Below, in pieces: positions 1 to 7,962 of a stretch of DNA of 57,310 nucleotides. The DNA is from Ruminococcaceae bacterium UBA3323 (GTDB lineage: Bacteria; Bacillota; Clostridia; Oscillospirales; Acutalibacteraceae). The number at the start of each line of letters is the position of its first letter. Within the stretch, counting starts at the first letter, position 1. The notes beneath the pieces were generated by a model that worked only from the letters and a program-made list of their open reading frames with translations, made no database searches and was not told the DNA's origin. The translations under genes were made by a program, and so were the position numbers. The DNA is taken from assembly GCA_002361935.1 (NCBI GenBank), contig DESD01000048.1, forward strand, positions 1 to 57,310, in the 5' to 3' direction.

Positions 1-168
1 ATTGTAGTTTACAAACGATACAATGCCGAGTACCAAAACAATAAGAAAAAACACCACAGGGATGGGAATAAGAATTCTAACAAATTTTTTCTTATTTGAT
101 TTTTTCTTGATAGGTTGAGAAACAACCTCTAAATTATTCTCAACAATCGTTGTTTCTTTGTTTTCCAT
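1..168 (-). CDS. Membrane protein, N-terminal fragment cut by window edge
   Basis: Reads leftward from ATG at 168 and runs off the window after 56 codons with no stop. AGGAG lies 7 bases upstream of the ATG, which supports the start. The visible protein has a charged cytoplasmic segment (MENKETTIVE, later a KKKSNKKK run) followed by a hydrophobic stretch from about residue 35 (ILIPIPVVFFLIVLVLGIV). It is therefore a single-pass or N-terminally anchored membrane protein. The product cannot be named from this fragment. It is divergent from the XRE gene at 293, and a TTGACA-like box (plus 219-226 region, read on minus) lies in the shared spacer. Confidence 0.6.
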   Translation of the reverse strand, partial: MENKETTIVENNLEVVSQPIKKKSNKKKFVRILIPIPVVFFLIVLVLGIVSFVNYN

Positions 169-204
169 TTTTATTCTCCTTTTGTTTTTTGTTTTAATAT
201 ATCA

Positions 205-240
205 TATATATGTACTATTTGTCAATAATTGTACTAATAG
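205..240. promoter_or_regulatory. Candidate divergent promoter/operator with TGTACTA direct repeat
   Basis: The spacer between the leftward membrane gene and the rightward XRE gene holds TGTACTA twice (211-217 and 230-236), with a minus-strand TTGACA between them. Direct repeats overlapping a promoter next to an XRE gene are typical of autoregulated repressors. Binding is inferred only. Confidence 0.35.
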
Positions 241-292
241 TTAGTGTATAAAAAAGACAAATAGTATTAAAATATGCTTGGTGATTTATTTG

Positions 293-625
293 ATGAACAT
301 TGATTATACTGCTGTCGGCAGAAAAATAAGAGATAAACGCAAAGAACTTAACATAACACAGGAACAGCTTGCCGAAATGTGCGAGGTTTCTCCGTCTTAC
401 ATCGGCCATATTGAACGTGGCAGCCGTAATCTTTCGATGAACACAGCTGTTCAACTTTGCAGTGCCCTGGAAATAGGATTGGATTATCTTTTTCTGGACA
501 GTGCCGAAAAAAACAGCGAAATCATGAATTGCATTGATTCTGCCTTGAAAGCCTGCCCCGAAAATCAAAAATCAAGATTTATTAACACGGTTAAAATCCT
601 TGCCGAAAACATAAACAGAATCTGA
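293..625 (+). CDS. XRE-family transcriptional regulator
   Basis: A 110-aa protein with a Cro/C1-type helix-turn-helix over roughly residues 7-60: GRKIRDKRKELNITQEQLAE, then SPSYIGHIERGSRN and a LDYLF end, the classical pattern of this family. The C-terminal 45 residues are a short polar helical tail with no recognised domain. I chose ATG 293 rather than the in-frame TTG at 278 because GGTGAT sits at 281-286 with normal spacing and the HTH starts shortly afterwards. It is divergent from the truncated membrane gene and followed by its own terminator, so it is probably a single-gene unit that controls itself and perhaps its neighbour. The target is unknown. Confidence 0.85.
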   Translation: MNIDYTAVGRKIRDKRKELNITQEQLAEMCEVSPSYIGHIERGSRNLSMNTAVQLCSALEIGLDYLFLDSAEKNSEIMNCIDSALKACPENQKSRFINTVKILAENINRI

Positions 626-632
626 AAGATTA

Positions 633-668
633 CCCGATACACAGTTTACCGTATCGGGCTTTATTTTT
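633..668 (+). terminator. Intrinsic terminator of XRE gene
   Basis: CCCGATAC (633-640) pairs with GTATCGGG (651-658) around a 10-base loop and is followed by CTTTATTTTT. Confidence 0.85.
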
Positions 669-794
669 CTTATGCTGCCAGCATAATTGAAAAATTTGTT
701 GAATTGTGCTATATTGAAAAAAGCTTCTCTCTGAAGTGAAGACGATCGCAGAAACCGATAATCATAACGGCTTAAAAACATAATGGAGAAAAAT

Positions 795-1220
795 ATGACA
801 AAAGACACGGCAAAACTGCTTGAAGAGCTGAAGCAATGTGCTGATTTCAAAAAGTTTTATAATGAAAACAATGAGATACTAAAAGACTCTTCTTTATCTG
901 ATTATCTAAATAGGATTATCGAAAAGAAAAAACTGAAAAAATCGGAAATTATCAGAAAAGCAGAAATAAGCGAGGTTTACGCATATCAGATTTTTTCGGG
1001 CACAAGAAGAAAGCCCGAAAGAAACAAGCTGCTTTGCCTTGCATTCGGAATGGCGCTTAATCTTGATGAAACGCAGGAGCTTTTAAAAATTTCGGGCTAT
1101 TCCCAGCTTTATGTTAAAAAGCCGTTTGACAGTATCATTATTTATGCAATCTGCAACCGGCTTTCCGTTATGGAAACCAACAATTTACTTTATGAATACG
1201 AAATGGAAACGATTGGATAA
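795..1220 (+). CDS. Small helix-turn-helix protein
   Basis: A 141-aa protein. Residues about 35-95 look like a divergent XRE/HTH fold: KKKLKKSEIIRKAEIS then EVYAYQIFSGTRRKPERNKL, followed by AFGMALNLDETQELLKISG. This helical layout recurs in Clostridia HTH proteins encoded beside membrane or kinase genes (family memory, not a search). I chose ATG 795 over 783 because GGAG at 785-788 gives 6-base spacing to 795. Only five bases separate it from the zinc-ribbon membrane gene, so the two are probably co-transcribed and functionally linked, for example as a regulator with a membrane sensor. No effector domain is visible. Confidence 0.7.
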   Translation: MTKDTAKLLEELKQCADFKKFYNENNEILKDSSLSDYLNRIIEKKKLKKSEIIRKAEISEVYAYQIFSGTRRKPERNKLLCLAFGMALNLDETQELLKISGYSQLYVKKPFDSIIIYAICNRLSVMETNNLLYEYEMETIG

Positions 1221-1225
1221 AAGCT

Positions 1226-1987
1226 ATGAAAAAATGCCCTTACTGCCATGCCGATATACAGGAAGATGCCGCATTCTGCCTTTACTGTATGCACAGCTTA
1301 ACGGAAAAAGAAACAATTGAAGCACCGAAAAAAAGAATATCCAAAAGGATTAAAGCTATAATATGTGCTGCACTTGCTGTTGTGATTGCGGCAGGAACAA
1401 TTACATTTGCGTTTGTAAAAAATTCCAAAATATGCACATTTGAAAAGTTTCAGGAATGCTTTTTGGCTGTAAATGAAAGGCTTGAATACGGAGATTTATG
1501 GAATGTATCCGAATTAAAGGATTATTATGTTGATAAAGACTGGGCAACATACAGTCTGCCTTTGAAAAACGATGATATTGAGCTTAGTATTTACTTTTAC
1601 AAAAAAGGCAAAGAAATCCTTACGGTAATCGGCGAAATACCCGAAGAGGATTTGGAGGACACCAGAAAAATGGCGCTTTGTATTTCAGACTCCATTGTCG
1701 GATATTATCTTACAGATTTTATGGATGTTCTTGAGGAAAACAAAAATTACCGCTTTTCAACAAATGAATTTTCCTATCCCGAAAATATAGAAAAGGATTT
1801 CAGGTTTATTAAAGAAGAGGATGCCGAAAAGGCAAACATTACCTCCAAGCATATAGCATCTCAAATTGAAAACAGCAATATTCAGATTTTTTACGAAATC
1901 CTGACCTTTGACTATGGAAATACAAAAAATTATAAAATGATTCTTTACTATTATCCTGAAGGCTCATTCAATCCCTATACCGAATAA
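1226..1987 (+). CDS. Zinc-ribbon single-pass membrane protein
   Basis: A 253-aa protein. It begins with a CPYCHADI...CLYC zinc ribbon (residues 4-21), typical of the zinc_ribbon_2 / DUF7577 type. A basic linker (KKRISKRIK) precedes one transmembrane segment at about residues 42-63 (AIICAALAVVIAAGTITFAF). The remaining 190 residues are polar and would lie outside the cell; I recognise no domain there. Orientation by the positive-inside rule puts the zinc ribbon in the cytoplasm, so it may touch the HTH protein encoded five bases upstream. Ribosome binding is weak, which suggests translational coupling. Confidence 0.75.
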   Translation: MKKCPYCHADIQEDAAFCLYCMHSLTEKETIEAPKKRISKRIKAIICAALAVVIAAGTITFAFVKNSKICTFEKFQECFLAVNERLEYGDLWNVSELKDYYVDKDWATYSLPLKNDDIELSIYFYKKGKEILTVIGEIPEEDLEDTRKMALCISDSIVGYYLTDFMDVLEENKNYRFSTNEFSYPENIEKDFRFIKEEDAEKANITSKHIASQIENSNIQIFYEILTFDYGNTKNYKMILYYYPEGSFNPYTE

Positions 1988-1993
1988 AGGCAG

Positions 1994-2030
1994 AAAAAGC
2001 AGTCCATAAATACGGACTGCTTTTTCATTT
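1994..2030. terminator. Intrinsic terminator
   Basis: GCAGTCC (1999-2005) pairs with GGACTGC (2014-2020). The stem is flanked by AAAAA on the left and TTTTTCATTTTT on the right, so it ends the HTH/zinc-ribbon operon and could work in both directions. Confidence 0.85.
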
Positions 2031-2458
2031 TTGAATGCAAAAAATTTCATCAAAAAACAATTTTATAATGTAATAATCCCGGCAAATCTCTCTAATAATA
2101 TAGTTGTAAATCAAATTGAAAATACGGTAAAAAATGAAACAAATGTGCGTTAAAATTCAATGTAATTCTTTTGTAACGATTGTTATTGCAGGGTTTTAAA
2201 AAAATTTTTTAAAATTTTTTATTCCCCTATTTAGCACCATATTATGCGGTTTTGCCATATATATTGTTGTTTTTCGGCAATTTTAAATATTACAAAAGAG
2301 TTTCGAAATATTAAAAGGGGTTTATTTTTTTAATACACTTTGCTATAATACAAAAAGTATGATTTTCAAGGGTAATTTTTGCCTGAAGTAAAACATATTT
2401 TATTTATTGATTTTATCGTATTTTTATATATTATATTTCTGAATAAGAGGTAATCGTT
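2031..2458. other. AT-rich spacer with murA promoter
   Basis: This 430-base stretch has no credible ORF on either strand. It contains a homopolymer-rich tract (2194-2220: runs of A and T six to seven long). Near its right end lies an extended -10 element TGCTATAAT (2341-2349), whose -35 (TTTATT, 2321-2326) is weak. This is the best murA promoter candidate and leaves a leader of about 100 bases. I see no riboswitch pattern. Confidence 0.5.
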
Positions 2459-3745
2459 TTGGAGAATTTTGTTATCAAAGGCGGTCATGAGCTTTTTGGT
2501 GATGTGAATATCAGCGGAGCTAAAAATGCAGCAGTTGCAATTATACCGGCTGCTATTCTTGCCAATGATGTTGTTAGAATAGAAAATATACCTAAAATTT
2601 CCGATGTTTCGCTTATTATCAAAATCCTTGATTGTATGGGTGCAAACGTTAAAATGATAAATTCGGATACGATGGAAATAGATTCCAGAGCTATCCAAAA
2701 TAAAAGCGTTCCTTATGAGCATGCATCTCATTTCAGAGCAAGCTACTATCTTATCGGCGCAATGCTCGGCAGATTTAAAAACGCGGAGGTTGCCCTGCCC
2801 GGTGGCTGCGATTTCGGAACACGCCCTATTGATCTTCATATCAAGGGCTTTAAAATGCTTGGTGCAGATGTTGAAATTGTTAACGGAATGGTTTGTGCAA
2901 AGGCAGATAAGCTTGTAGGCACATCTATCTATATGGATAACGTTTCGGTTGGTGCAACAATAAATGTTATGCTTGCGGCAGTTCTTGCCAGAGGGCTGAC
3001 TATTATTGAAAATGCGGCAAAGGAGCCTCATATCGTTGACCTTGCAAACTTCCTGAACTCTATGGGAGCAGATATAAGAGGTGCAGGAACCGATGTTATC
3101 AAAATCAGAGGAGCCGAAAAGCTTCACGGATGCACATATTCAATTATCCCCGATCAGATTGAGGCAGGAACATATATGGTTGCAGCGGCAGCCTGCGGCG
3201 GTGACGTGCTTATTAAAAATGTTATTCCCAAGCATCTTGAATCCATCAGCGCAAAGCTTATCGAAGCGGGAGCAGAGGTTATAGAATATGATGATGCTGT
3301 TCGTGTAACAAGGTATAAGGAGCTCAATAAATGCAATGTTAAAACCATGCCGCATCCGGGCTTCCCTACCGATATGCAGCCGCAGATGGCAGTGCTTCTT
3401 TCCGTTGCGCACGGAACCTCCCTGCTTTCGGAATCTGTTTGGGACAACCGTTTTCAGTATGTAGGCCAGCTTACAAGAATGGGCGCCAACATCCAGGTTG
3501 ACGGCAAGCTGGCGGTTATAGACGGTGTTAACGAATTAACGGGTGTTAAGGTAAAGGCAACCGATTTACGTGCAGGTGCTGCCATGATTATAGCCGGTCT
3601 GATTGCAAAAGGTGAAACCATTATTGAAGACATTCAGTATATAGACCGTGGCTACGAAGATGTTGTTCAGAAATTTTCAAATCTCGGTGCAGATATTAAC
3701 CGTGTTGAAATTGTTGAAGAAGAAGCAATCATTAACGCAGGTTAA
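2459..3745 (+). CDS. murA: UDP-N-acetylglucosamine 1-carboxyvinyltransferase
   Basis: First committed step of peptidoglycan synthesis: transfers enolpyruvate from PEP to UDP-GlcNAc in the cytoplasm. The 428-aa length matches the family. Landmarks are SGAKNA with Lys22-Asn23, the catalytic loop LPGGCDFGTRPIDLHI with nucleophile Cys117 (the fosfomycin-reactive residue in the family), and FPTDMQPQMA with the conserved Asp. Translation starts at TTG 2459, eight bases after AAGAGG; no ATG fits the N-terminus (MENFVIKGG). It is followed by its own terminator and then walJ-like and rlmH genes. Firmicutes often carry two murA paralogues; which one this is cannot be told here. Confidence 0.96.
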   Translation: MENFVIKGGHELFGDVNISGAKNAAVAIIPAAILANDVVRIENIPKISDVSLIIKILDCMGANVKMINSDTMEIDSRAIQNKSVPYEHASHFRASYYLIGAMLGRFKNAEVALPGGCDFGTRPIDLHIKGFKMLGADVEIVNGMVCAKADKLVGTSIYMDNVSVGATINVMLAAVLARGLTIIENAAKEPHIVDLANFLNSMGADIRGAGTDVIKIRGAEKLHGCTYSIIPDQIEAGTYMVAAAACGGDVLIKNVIPKHLESISAKLIEAGAEVIEYDDAVRVTRYKELNKCNVKTMPHPGFPTDMQPQMAVLLSVAHGTSLLSESVWDNRFQYVGQLTRMGANIQVDGKLAVIDGVNELTGVKVKATDLRAGAAMIIAGLIAKGETIIEDIQYIDRGYEDVVQKFSNLGADINRVEIVEEEAIINAG

Positions 3746-3759
3746 AATACAATTTTAAC

Positions 3760-3786
3760 GGGGTGACATATGTCGCCCCTGTTTTA
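3760..3786 (+). terminator. Intrinsic terminator of murA
   Basis: GGGGTGAC (3760-3767) pairs with GTCGCCCC (3772-3779, one G-T pair) and is followed by TGTTTTAATTT. Confidence 0.7.
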
Positions 3787-3811
3787 ATTTCAGAATATTA
3801 CGGAGAGTATT

Positions 3812-4600
3812 ATGGCAAAAGCATGTCAGCTGTTTTCAGGCAGCAGCGGAAATTCAATATACATAGGAAATAACAGCACGGGGATTCTTGTTGATATAGG
3901 CGTTTCTGCAAAAAGATGCGAATATGCGCTGAACCGAATCGGCGTATCTCCCAACAGCCTTGCTGCCGTTTTTGTTACGCACGAACACAGGGATCATGTT
4001 TCAGGGATAAGAGTATTTGCCTCCAAATTCGGCATTCCTGTTTTTGCAGCCCCCGAAACCTTAGAAGAAATGCGCCGGCTTGATATTATAAACAGCAAAG
4101 TTGAAGCATATGAAATTGAAAATGCAGCGGACATCGGCGGAATACATGTGGAAGCATTTAAGAATTCACACGATGCCGCCTGCTGCCTGGGATACAAAGC
4201 AATCATGCCTGACGGAAGAAAGATTTCCGTCTGCACGGACACCGGCTATATTACGGATGAGGCAAAAGCTTCGCTTATGGGAACGGATATGGTTTTTCTT
4301 GAATCAAATCACGAAATCTCCATGCTTGAAAACGGCGGATACCCATACCACTTAAAAAGAAGAATTCTATCAGCCAAGGGGCATCTGTCCAATTTTGCGG
4401 CAGGCGAATTTGCAAAAGAGCTTTTACAAAGCGGAACAACACGATTTGTTCTTTCCCATTTAAGCCGGGAGAATAACATGCCCGAAATCGCAAGGCAGAC
4501 TGCGGTTTCGGCGCTTGATGAGCTTGGTGCAAAGGAAAATTCGGACTACAGGCTGTATGTTTCAAAAACCGAAAATAACGAAGGACTTATTGTTTTATGA
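3812..4600 (+). CDS. Metallo-beta-lactamase-fold hydrolase, WalJ/YycJ type
   Basis: A 262-aa metal-dependent hydrolase. The N-terminal SGSSGNSIYI block and the metal motif THEHRDHVSG (HxHxDH) are characteristic of the YycJ/WalJ subfamily, which in Bacillus is a 5'-3' exonuclease linked to DNA repair and is found in wal operons. Further metal ligands appear at FKNSHDA, CTDTGYI and the C-terminal LSHLSREN. GGAG lies six bases before ATG 3812. The stop overlaps the rlmH start by ATGA, and walJ-rlmH adjacency is common in Firmicutes, which supports both calls. Confidence 0.9.
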   Translation: MAKACQLFSGSSGNSIYIGNNSTGILVDIGVSAKRCEYALNRIGVSPNSLAAVFVTHEHRDHVSGIRVFASKFGIPVFAAPETLEEMRRLDIINSKVEAYEIENAADIGGIHVEAFKNSHDAACCLGYKAIMPDGRKISVCTDTGYITDEAKASLMGTDMVFLESNHEISMLENGGYPYHLKRRILSAKGHLSNFAAGEFAKELLQSGTTRFVLSHLSRENNMPEIARQTAVSALDELGAKENSDYRLYVSKTENNEGLIVL

Positions 4601-5076
4601 TCAATGTTCACATTATCTGTGTAGGAAAGCTTAAGGAAAACTATTTGAAAGATGGCTGTGCCGAATATATTAAACGGCTTTCTGCCTTTGCAAGGGTTAC
4701 GATTATTGAGGTTGCGGAGGAACGCTGCAGTGATCATCCGTCTGAGTCAGAAATAAAAAGCGTTATCGAAAAGGAAGGCAATCGGATTATTTCAAAAATA
4801 CCAAAGGGAAGCTGTGTTATTCCGCTTTGCATTGAGGGAAAAGAATATTCCTCTCCCGATTTTTCCACTGAAATTGAAAAAATGAGTATGCATTATTCTT
4901 CCCTTTCCTTTGTAATCGGCGGTTCCTTCGGGCTTTCAGAGGAGGTAAAGGCACTTGGAAAACTGAAGCTTTCCTTCGGCAAAATGACTTTGCCCCATCA
5001 GCTTGCAAGAATGGTGCTTTTAGAGCAGATTTACCGTGCATTTTCGATCAGCAATCATTCCAAGTATCATAAGTAA
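4597..5076 (+). CDS. rlmH: 23S rRNA pseudouridine1915 N3-methyltransferase
   Basis: A 159-aa SPOUT-family SAM-dependent methyltransferase that modifies pseudouridine 1915 of 23S rRNA in assembled ribosomes. The length equals the family norm. The knot-forming motifs are visible: FVIGGSFGLSEEV for cofactor binding and the C-terminal LLEQIYRAFSISNHSKYHK, which ends in the invariant YHK-type tail. It starts at the ATGA overlapping the walJ-like stop, so the two are translationally coupled. Confidence 0.96.
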   Translation: MINVHIICVGKLKENYLKDGCAEYIKRLSAFARVTIIEVAEERCSDHPSESEIKSVIEKEGNRIISKIPKGSCVIPLCIEGKEYSSPDFSTEIEKMSMHYSSLSFVIGGSFGLSEEVKALGKLKLSFGKMTLPHQLARMVLLEQIYRAFSISNHSKYHK

Positions 5077-5081
5077 TGGCG

Positions 5082-5110
5082 TTGACAATCATTTAAACAT
5101 CTGTTACTAT
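5082..5110 (+). promoter_or_regulatory. Promoter of attenuator 1
   Basis: TTGACA (5082-5087), 17-base spacer, TACTAT (5105-5110). Transcription would start near 5117, about 25 bases before the leader ORF. Confidence 0.85.
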
Positions 5111-5141
5111 GATTTTAAACAGATAAAAAGGAAAAAAGTTT

Positions 5142-5240
5142 ATGTTTATTACAAATTCCAAAATGAATAGCTATGCTTGCCCTATGTATTACGCATGGGG
5201 TTATTTGACGTGTGTTCATTTTGAGGTTTGCAAATTATAG
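5142..5240 (+). CDS. Leader peptide of attenuator 1 (32 aa)
   Basis: A 33-codon ORF (ATG to TAG) lying wholly between a strong promoter and an intrinsic terminator. The peptide begins MFITNSKMNS, carries four Cys and several Tyr, and ends HFEVCKL. An AAGG ribosome site sits at 5128-5131. Inside the ORF, CCCTATG (5180-5186) pairs with CATGGGG (5194-5200), and GTGTTCAT (5212-5219) is perfectly complementary to ATGAACAC (5267-5274), which overlaps the terminator's left arm. This is the arrangement of ribosome-controlled attenuation, where a stalled ribosome decides between antiterminator and terminator. The length (99 nt) and layout equal those of the leader at 42579-42677. The peptide itself is not one I recognise. 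Confidence 0.75.
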   Translation: MFITNSKMNSYACPMYYAWGYLTCVHFEVCKL

Positions 5241-5258
5241 ATTAGGATTGAATTTTTT

Positions 5259-5303
5259 AACCGCTGATGAACACTTTTGTTTATCAGCGGTTTATTTGCT
5301 TTT
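5259..5303 (+). terminator. Attenuator 1 terminator, with competing antiterminator
   Basis: AACCGCTGAT (5259-5268) pairs with ATCAGCGGTT (5283-5292), followed by TATTTGCTTTT. It lies between the leader ORF and the GNAT gene. Bases 5267-5274 can instead pair with 5212-5219 in the leader, which would break the stem. Confidence 0.85.
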
Positions 5304-5315
5304 CAGGAAATTATT

Positions 5316-5798
5316 ATGGATGGTATTGAATTGGTAAAAATAAAAAACCATGAAATTTTTAAGGCATGGCTTTTTCAAAGAAAAGGCTTTAAGGAAACGC
5401 TGAAGAAATATAAGGATTACAAAACAAGCCCTGCCACAGAGGGATTCATCAGCTTTTATCATAAGTTCATGAAACGTTCAGCAAACAATTACTGGGTAAT
5501 CAGTAGTGAAAAAATCGCAGGTGCATTATGCATTGTTGCCAAGCCTGATTGTATGTGGGTAGGCAGATTTTATATTCTGCCCGAATACAGAAATGCCGGA
5601 ATCGGGCAACAGGCATTACTGCTTTCGGAAGGCTTATACCCAACCGCAAAACGATGGCGGCTTGATACAATACTGGAAGAAAAAAACAATGTTCATCTGT
5701 ATAAAAAGCTTGGCTACAGAGAATACGGAGAACACAAAATCATTAATGATAAAATGACACTGATTAAATTTGAAAAGGAGATCAACTATAATTTTTAG
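5316..5798 (+). CDS. GNAT-family N-acetyltransferase behind leader-peptide attenuator
   Basis: A 160-aa acetyl-CoA-dependent acetyltransferase. The acetyl-CoA signature is WVGRFYILPEYRNAGIGQQAL (about residues 79-99), followed by the usual C-terminal NNVHLYKKLGYREYG block. ATG 5316 follows AGGAAA at 5305-5310; an upstream in-frame TTG at 5277 lies inside the terminator and is rejected. The substrate cannot be read from the sequence. The attenuator upstream resembles the control regions of genes induced by ribosome-targeting antibiotics, so drug or stress-linked acetylation is a reasonable hypothesis. It is monocistronic as far as can be seen. Confidence 0.85.
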   Translation: MDGIELVKIKNHEIFKAWLFQRKGFKETLKKYKDYKTSPATEGFISFYHKFMKRSANNYWVISSEKIAGALCIVAKPDCMWVGRFYILPEYRNAGIGQQALLLSEGLYPTAKRWRLDTILEEKNNVHLYKKLGYREYGEHKIINDKMTLIKFEKEINYNF

Positions 5799-5893
5799 GA
5801 ACTAATGCCCACAAACAGTTTTTAATCAAAATTTTTTTAAAGCTGTAAATATAAATTTAGTATAAAGAATATCACAAGTAAGTGTAAATTGTG

Positions 5894-5922
5894 TTGACAT
5901 AATAATCCTTAAATGCTATTCT
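5894..5922 (+). promoter_or_regulatory. Promoter of membrane protein gene
   Basis: TTGACA (5894-5899), 17-base spacer ending in TGC, TATTCT (5917-5922); an extended -10 as well. Confidence 0.8.
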
Positions 5923-5998
5923 AAAGATAGAATGAATGTTTAAAAACATTAATCGGATTGCATATTTTTGCTTAAAAGAATTAAAGGAGGAAAATAAT

Positions 5999-6520
5999 AT
6001 GAAAGCTCATTTAACACGAATCGGTACATTTTTAGGTTATACCTTAGTATTCAACATACTATCCTTTGTCTTCTACTTTGTTCCTGCTTTTGCTGCTCAC
6101 GATTTTTACGGACCTGTATTTTTAATTTTCGGAATCGCACAGATTTGCTTTACCATTCTGTTTTTCAACAAAGTTCCGTTACCTAAAGCATCAAATGAAA
6201 AAGGCTTAAAAACAGATTTGGTATTATGTTTTATCATTTTATCTTTATTAAGCATTATAGCGGCAATATGGCGGGTACAAACAGACAGCTGGTCTTCCTA
6301 TATCTTTTTTAATAACTATTTCACTTTTACTTTATCAGCAGATTTCCTTGATACTTTAGGCGTAATTATAGGCATCTACATCATCGAAAATGCAATAAAA
6401 ATATTTTTATTTTACACAAACATCTCAAAAAAATCACTTTCAAAGCCGATTTGCATTGCTTTGAGTATAATAATGATAGTGGCTTATATTGTATTTTTCT
6501 TTATGTTAGTGATAATTTAA
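5999..6520 (+). CDS. Four-to-five-pass membrane protein of unknown function
   Basis: A 173-aa hydrophobic protein with predicted membrane segments at about residues 8-28, 38-58, 75-95, 115-135 and 150-172. No catalytic motif or family is recognised. The start is ATG 5999, eight bases after a perfect AAAGGAGG; the longer reading from 5936 has no ribosome site. It has its own strong promoter and terminator, so it is a single-gene unit that is probably well expressed. It differs from its neighbours in having very high Ile/Phe content. Confidence 0.75.
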   Translation: MKAHLTRIGTFLGYTLVFNILSFVFYFVPAFAAHDFYGPVFLIFGIAQICFTILFFNKVPLPKASNEKGLKTDLVLCFIILSLLSIIAAIWRVQTDSWSSYIFFNNYFTFTLSADFLDTLGVIIGIYIIENAIKIFLFYTNISKKSLSKPICIALSIIMIVAYIVFFFMLVII

Positions 6521-6535
6521 TCGGTATGATAAAAT

Positions 6536-6570
6536 TAAGGGTGCGTTTTTAACGCACCCTTTAAATTTTT
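6536..6570. terminator. Bidirectional terminator between convergent genes
   Basis: GGGTGCGTT (6539-6547) pairs with AACGCACCC (6551-6559) around a three-base loop, with TTTAAATTTTT to the right and a T-rich run on the other strand. It serves both the membrane protein and the leftward metallophosphoesterase. Confidence 0.85.
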
Positions 6571-7940
6571 TATATGGTTGCAGACTGATTATTGATATCT
6601 CCGCCTGTCAGGGCATAATCAGCTGCTTCAATTAATTTTTTCGCATTTTTACTGTTTTTCTTTATTTTAGACGGCACTGCCGCAACAGACAACACCAGTC
6701 TGTAATACGTACTGCTTTTATCTTTCGGATGCATTGCTCCGTCCAAAACAGAAAGCCAGACCTCATCAACAAACTCCTTTAATGGTTTATCGCTGAATTC
6801 TTTTGCGTCTTCCTTTTCAACACCCTTTGCAAAGCCAAGCAGCTTCAACAGCTTATAAGCCTCATAGGTTTTCATGGTATCAAGCTTTGAAATGACGGGC
6901 TTAATAATGCTCCAATATTTGCTGAATTTTTTTCCGTTCAGATTAAGGGCGGAAAGCCTTTCCTCAAAATCCTCTTTCGTTCTGCATTCAAACATTCTGT
7001 TTATCAGGGCTGAAGCGTGATCTGCAAGAAATGGCAGTGCTTCTGTTTCTTTCCCGTTCAGGCTGAAGCTTTTCAGATGATCAACAGAATATGTTAAAGT
7101 GCCGTTTTCATTGATTTCAACGTAAACAATAGGAGCAGGATAACCGCAGAGCGAGCCAACGTTTACCTCGGTTATCGTGTTGCCCTTTTTGCTTATAAAG
7201 CTGTCTGTTGCCTGAATATGGCTATGCCCTACAAACATATATTTCAGCCCTAAATCAGCAAAGCGTGAGGCAACCCTTTCCCTGTTTTCCACACATACGG
7301 AGCCTCCTGTTATCAGTGAAGAAACATGGGGCATCAGAAGATGATGCTGCATTCCGATTAAAACACAGTTATCCTTTTTCGCTTTTTTAATCTGTTTTTC
7401 AATCCACTGCCAGCAATCAGGCGTGTAGCCGGCATGATCATTTTCGTTTTTATCATCATTCAGGCAGAGCACACGAACCGTATCGCCAAGCTGAACCGTA
7501 TAGCATATGGTTCCTATCTTGGTGATAAATTTATCTATTGCAGCATCAGGACCGAAATCCTTATAGAATTCGGGCAGATCGGCACTTTTCATAACCTCAA
7601 CATCATGAAAAACTTTATCGCCCTCAAACCTTCTTGGGTTTTCATCGCAACACCAATCATGCGTTGCCGTAATGATATAGACCGGCTTGCTTTTTTTGAG
7701 ATTATACAGCTTTTCTCTGAACTCATTATGGCAAACCATTTCACCGTCATTTGTTACATCGCCTAAAATAAAAACTGCATCTGTATCACTTTCGGCAATC
7801 TGATGAAAGGCAGCATCTATTATCTCCCCTGTTTCGGCAAGACATTTCTGATCCGAGCCGGAACGAAGCTCATATGCCTTTCCGCTGATGCCAAGCGTTT
7901 TTGAATAATAATGCGTATCTGCAATAAAGGTTAATTTCAT
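6570..7940 (-). CDS. Calcineurin-like metallophosphoesterase
   Basis: A 456-aa protein. The N-terminal 270 residues carry the metal motifs of the family: FIADTHY (DxH), FILGDVTNDG (GDxxxDG), a changed ATHDW in place of GNHD, GMQHH and VGHSHIQ. The remaining C-terminal part is a helical domain of unknown role. No signal peptide, so it is probably cytoplasmic. GGAG precedes ATG 7940. It is the last gene of a three-gene minus operon (HAD phosphatase, symporter, this gene; gaps of about 20 bases), which suggests uptake and dephosphorylation of one substrate. The substrate cannot be named. The Asn of GNHD, usually a metal ligand, is replaced by Thr. Confidence 0.85.
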   Translation of the reverse strand: MKLTFIADTHYYSKTLGISGKAYELRSGSDQKCLAETGEIIDAAFHQIAESDTDAVFILGDVTNDGEMVCHNEFREKLYNLKKSKPVYIITATHDWCCDENPRRFEGDKVFHDVEVMKSADLPEFYKDFGPDAAIDKFITKIGTICYTVQLGDTVRVLCLNDDKNENDHAGYTPDCWQWIEKQIKKAKKDNCVLIGMQHHLLMPHVSSLITGGSVCVENRERVASRFADLGLKYMFVGHSHIQATDSFISKKGNTITEVNVGSLCGYPAPIVYVEINENGTLTYSVDHLKSFSLNGKETEALPFLADHASALINRMFECRTKEDFEERLSALNLNGKKFSKYWSIIKPVISKLDTMKTYEAYKLLKLLGFAKGVEKEDAKEFSDKPLKEFVDEVWLSVLDGAMHPKDKSSTYYRLVLSVAAVPSKIKKNSKNAKKLIEAADYALTGGDINNQSATI

Positions 7941-7962
7941 TCTTTTGTTCTCCGGGATTTAA

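Noticed and set aside
2191..2220. A/T homopolymer tract as replication origin or special element
   Set aside because: Short low-complexity runs are common in AT-rich spacers here; no DnaA boxes nearby.
2366..3127. 253-aa antisense ORF opposite murA
   Set aside because: High Cys/Asn/Ile content typical of an antisense shadow; no ribosome site, and murA is unmistakable.
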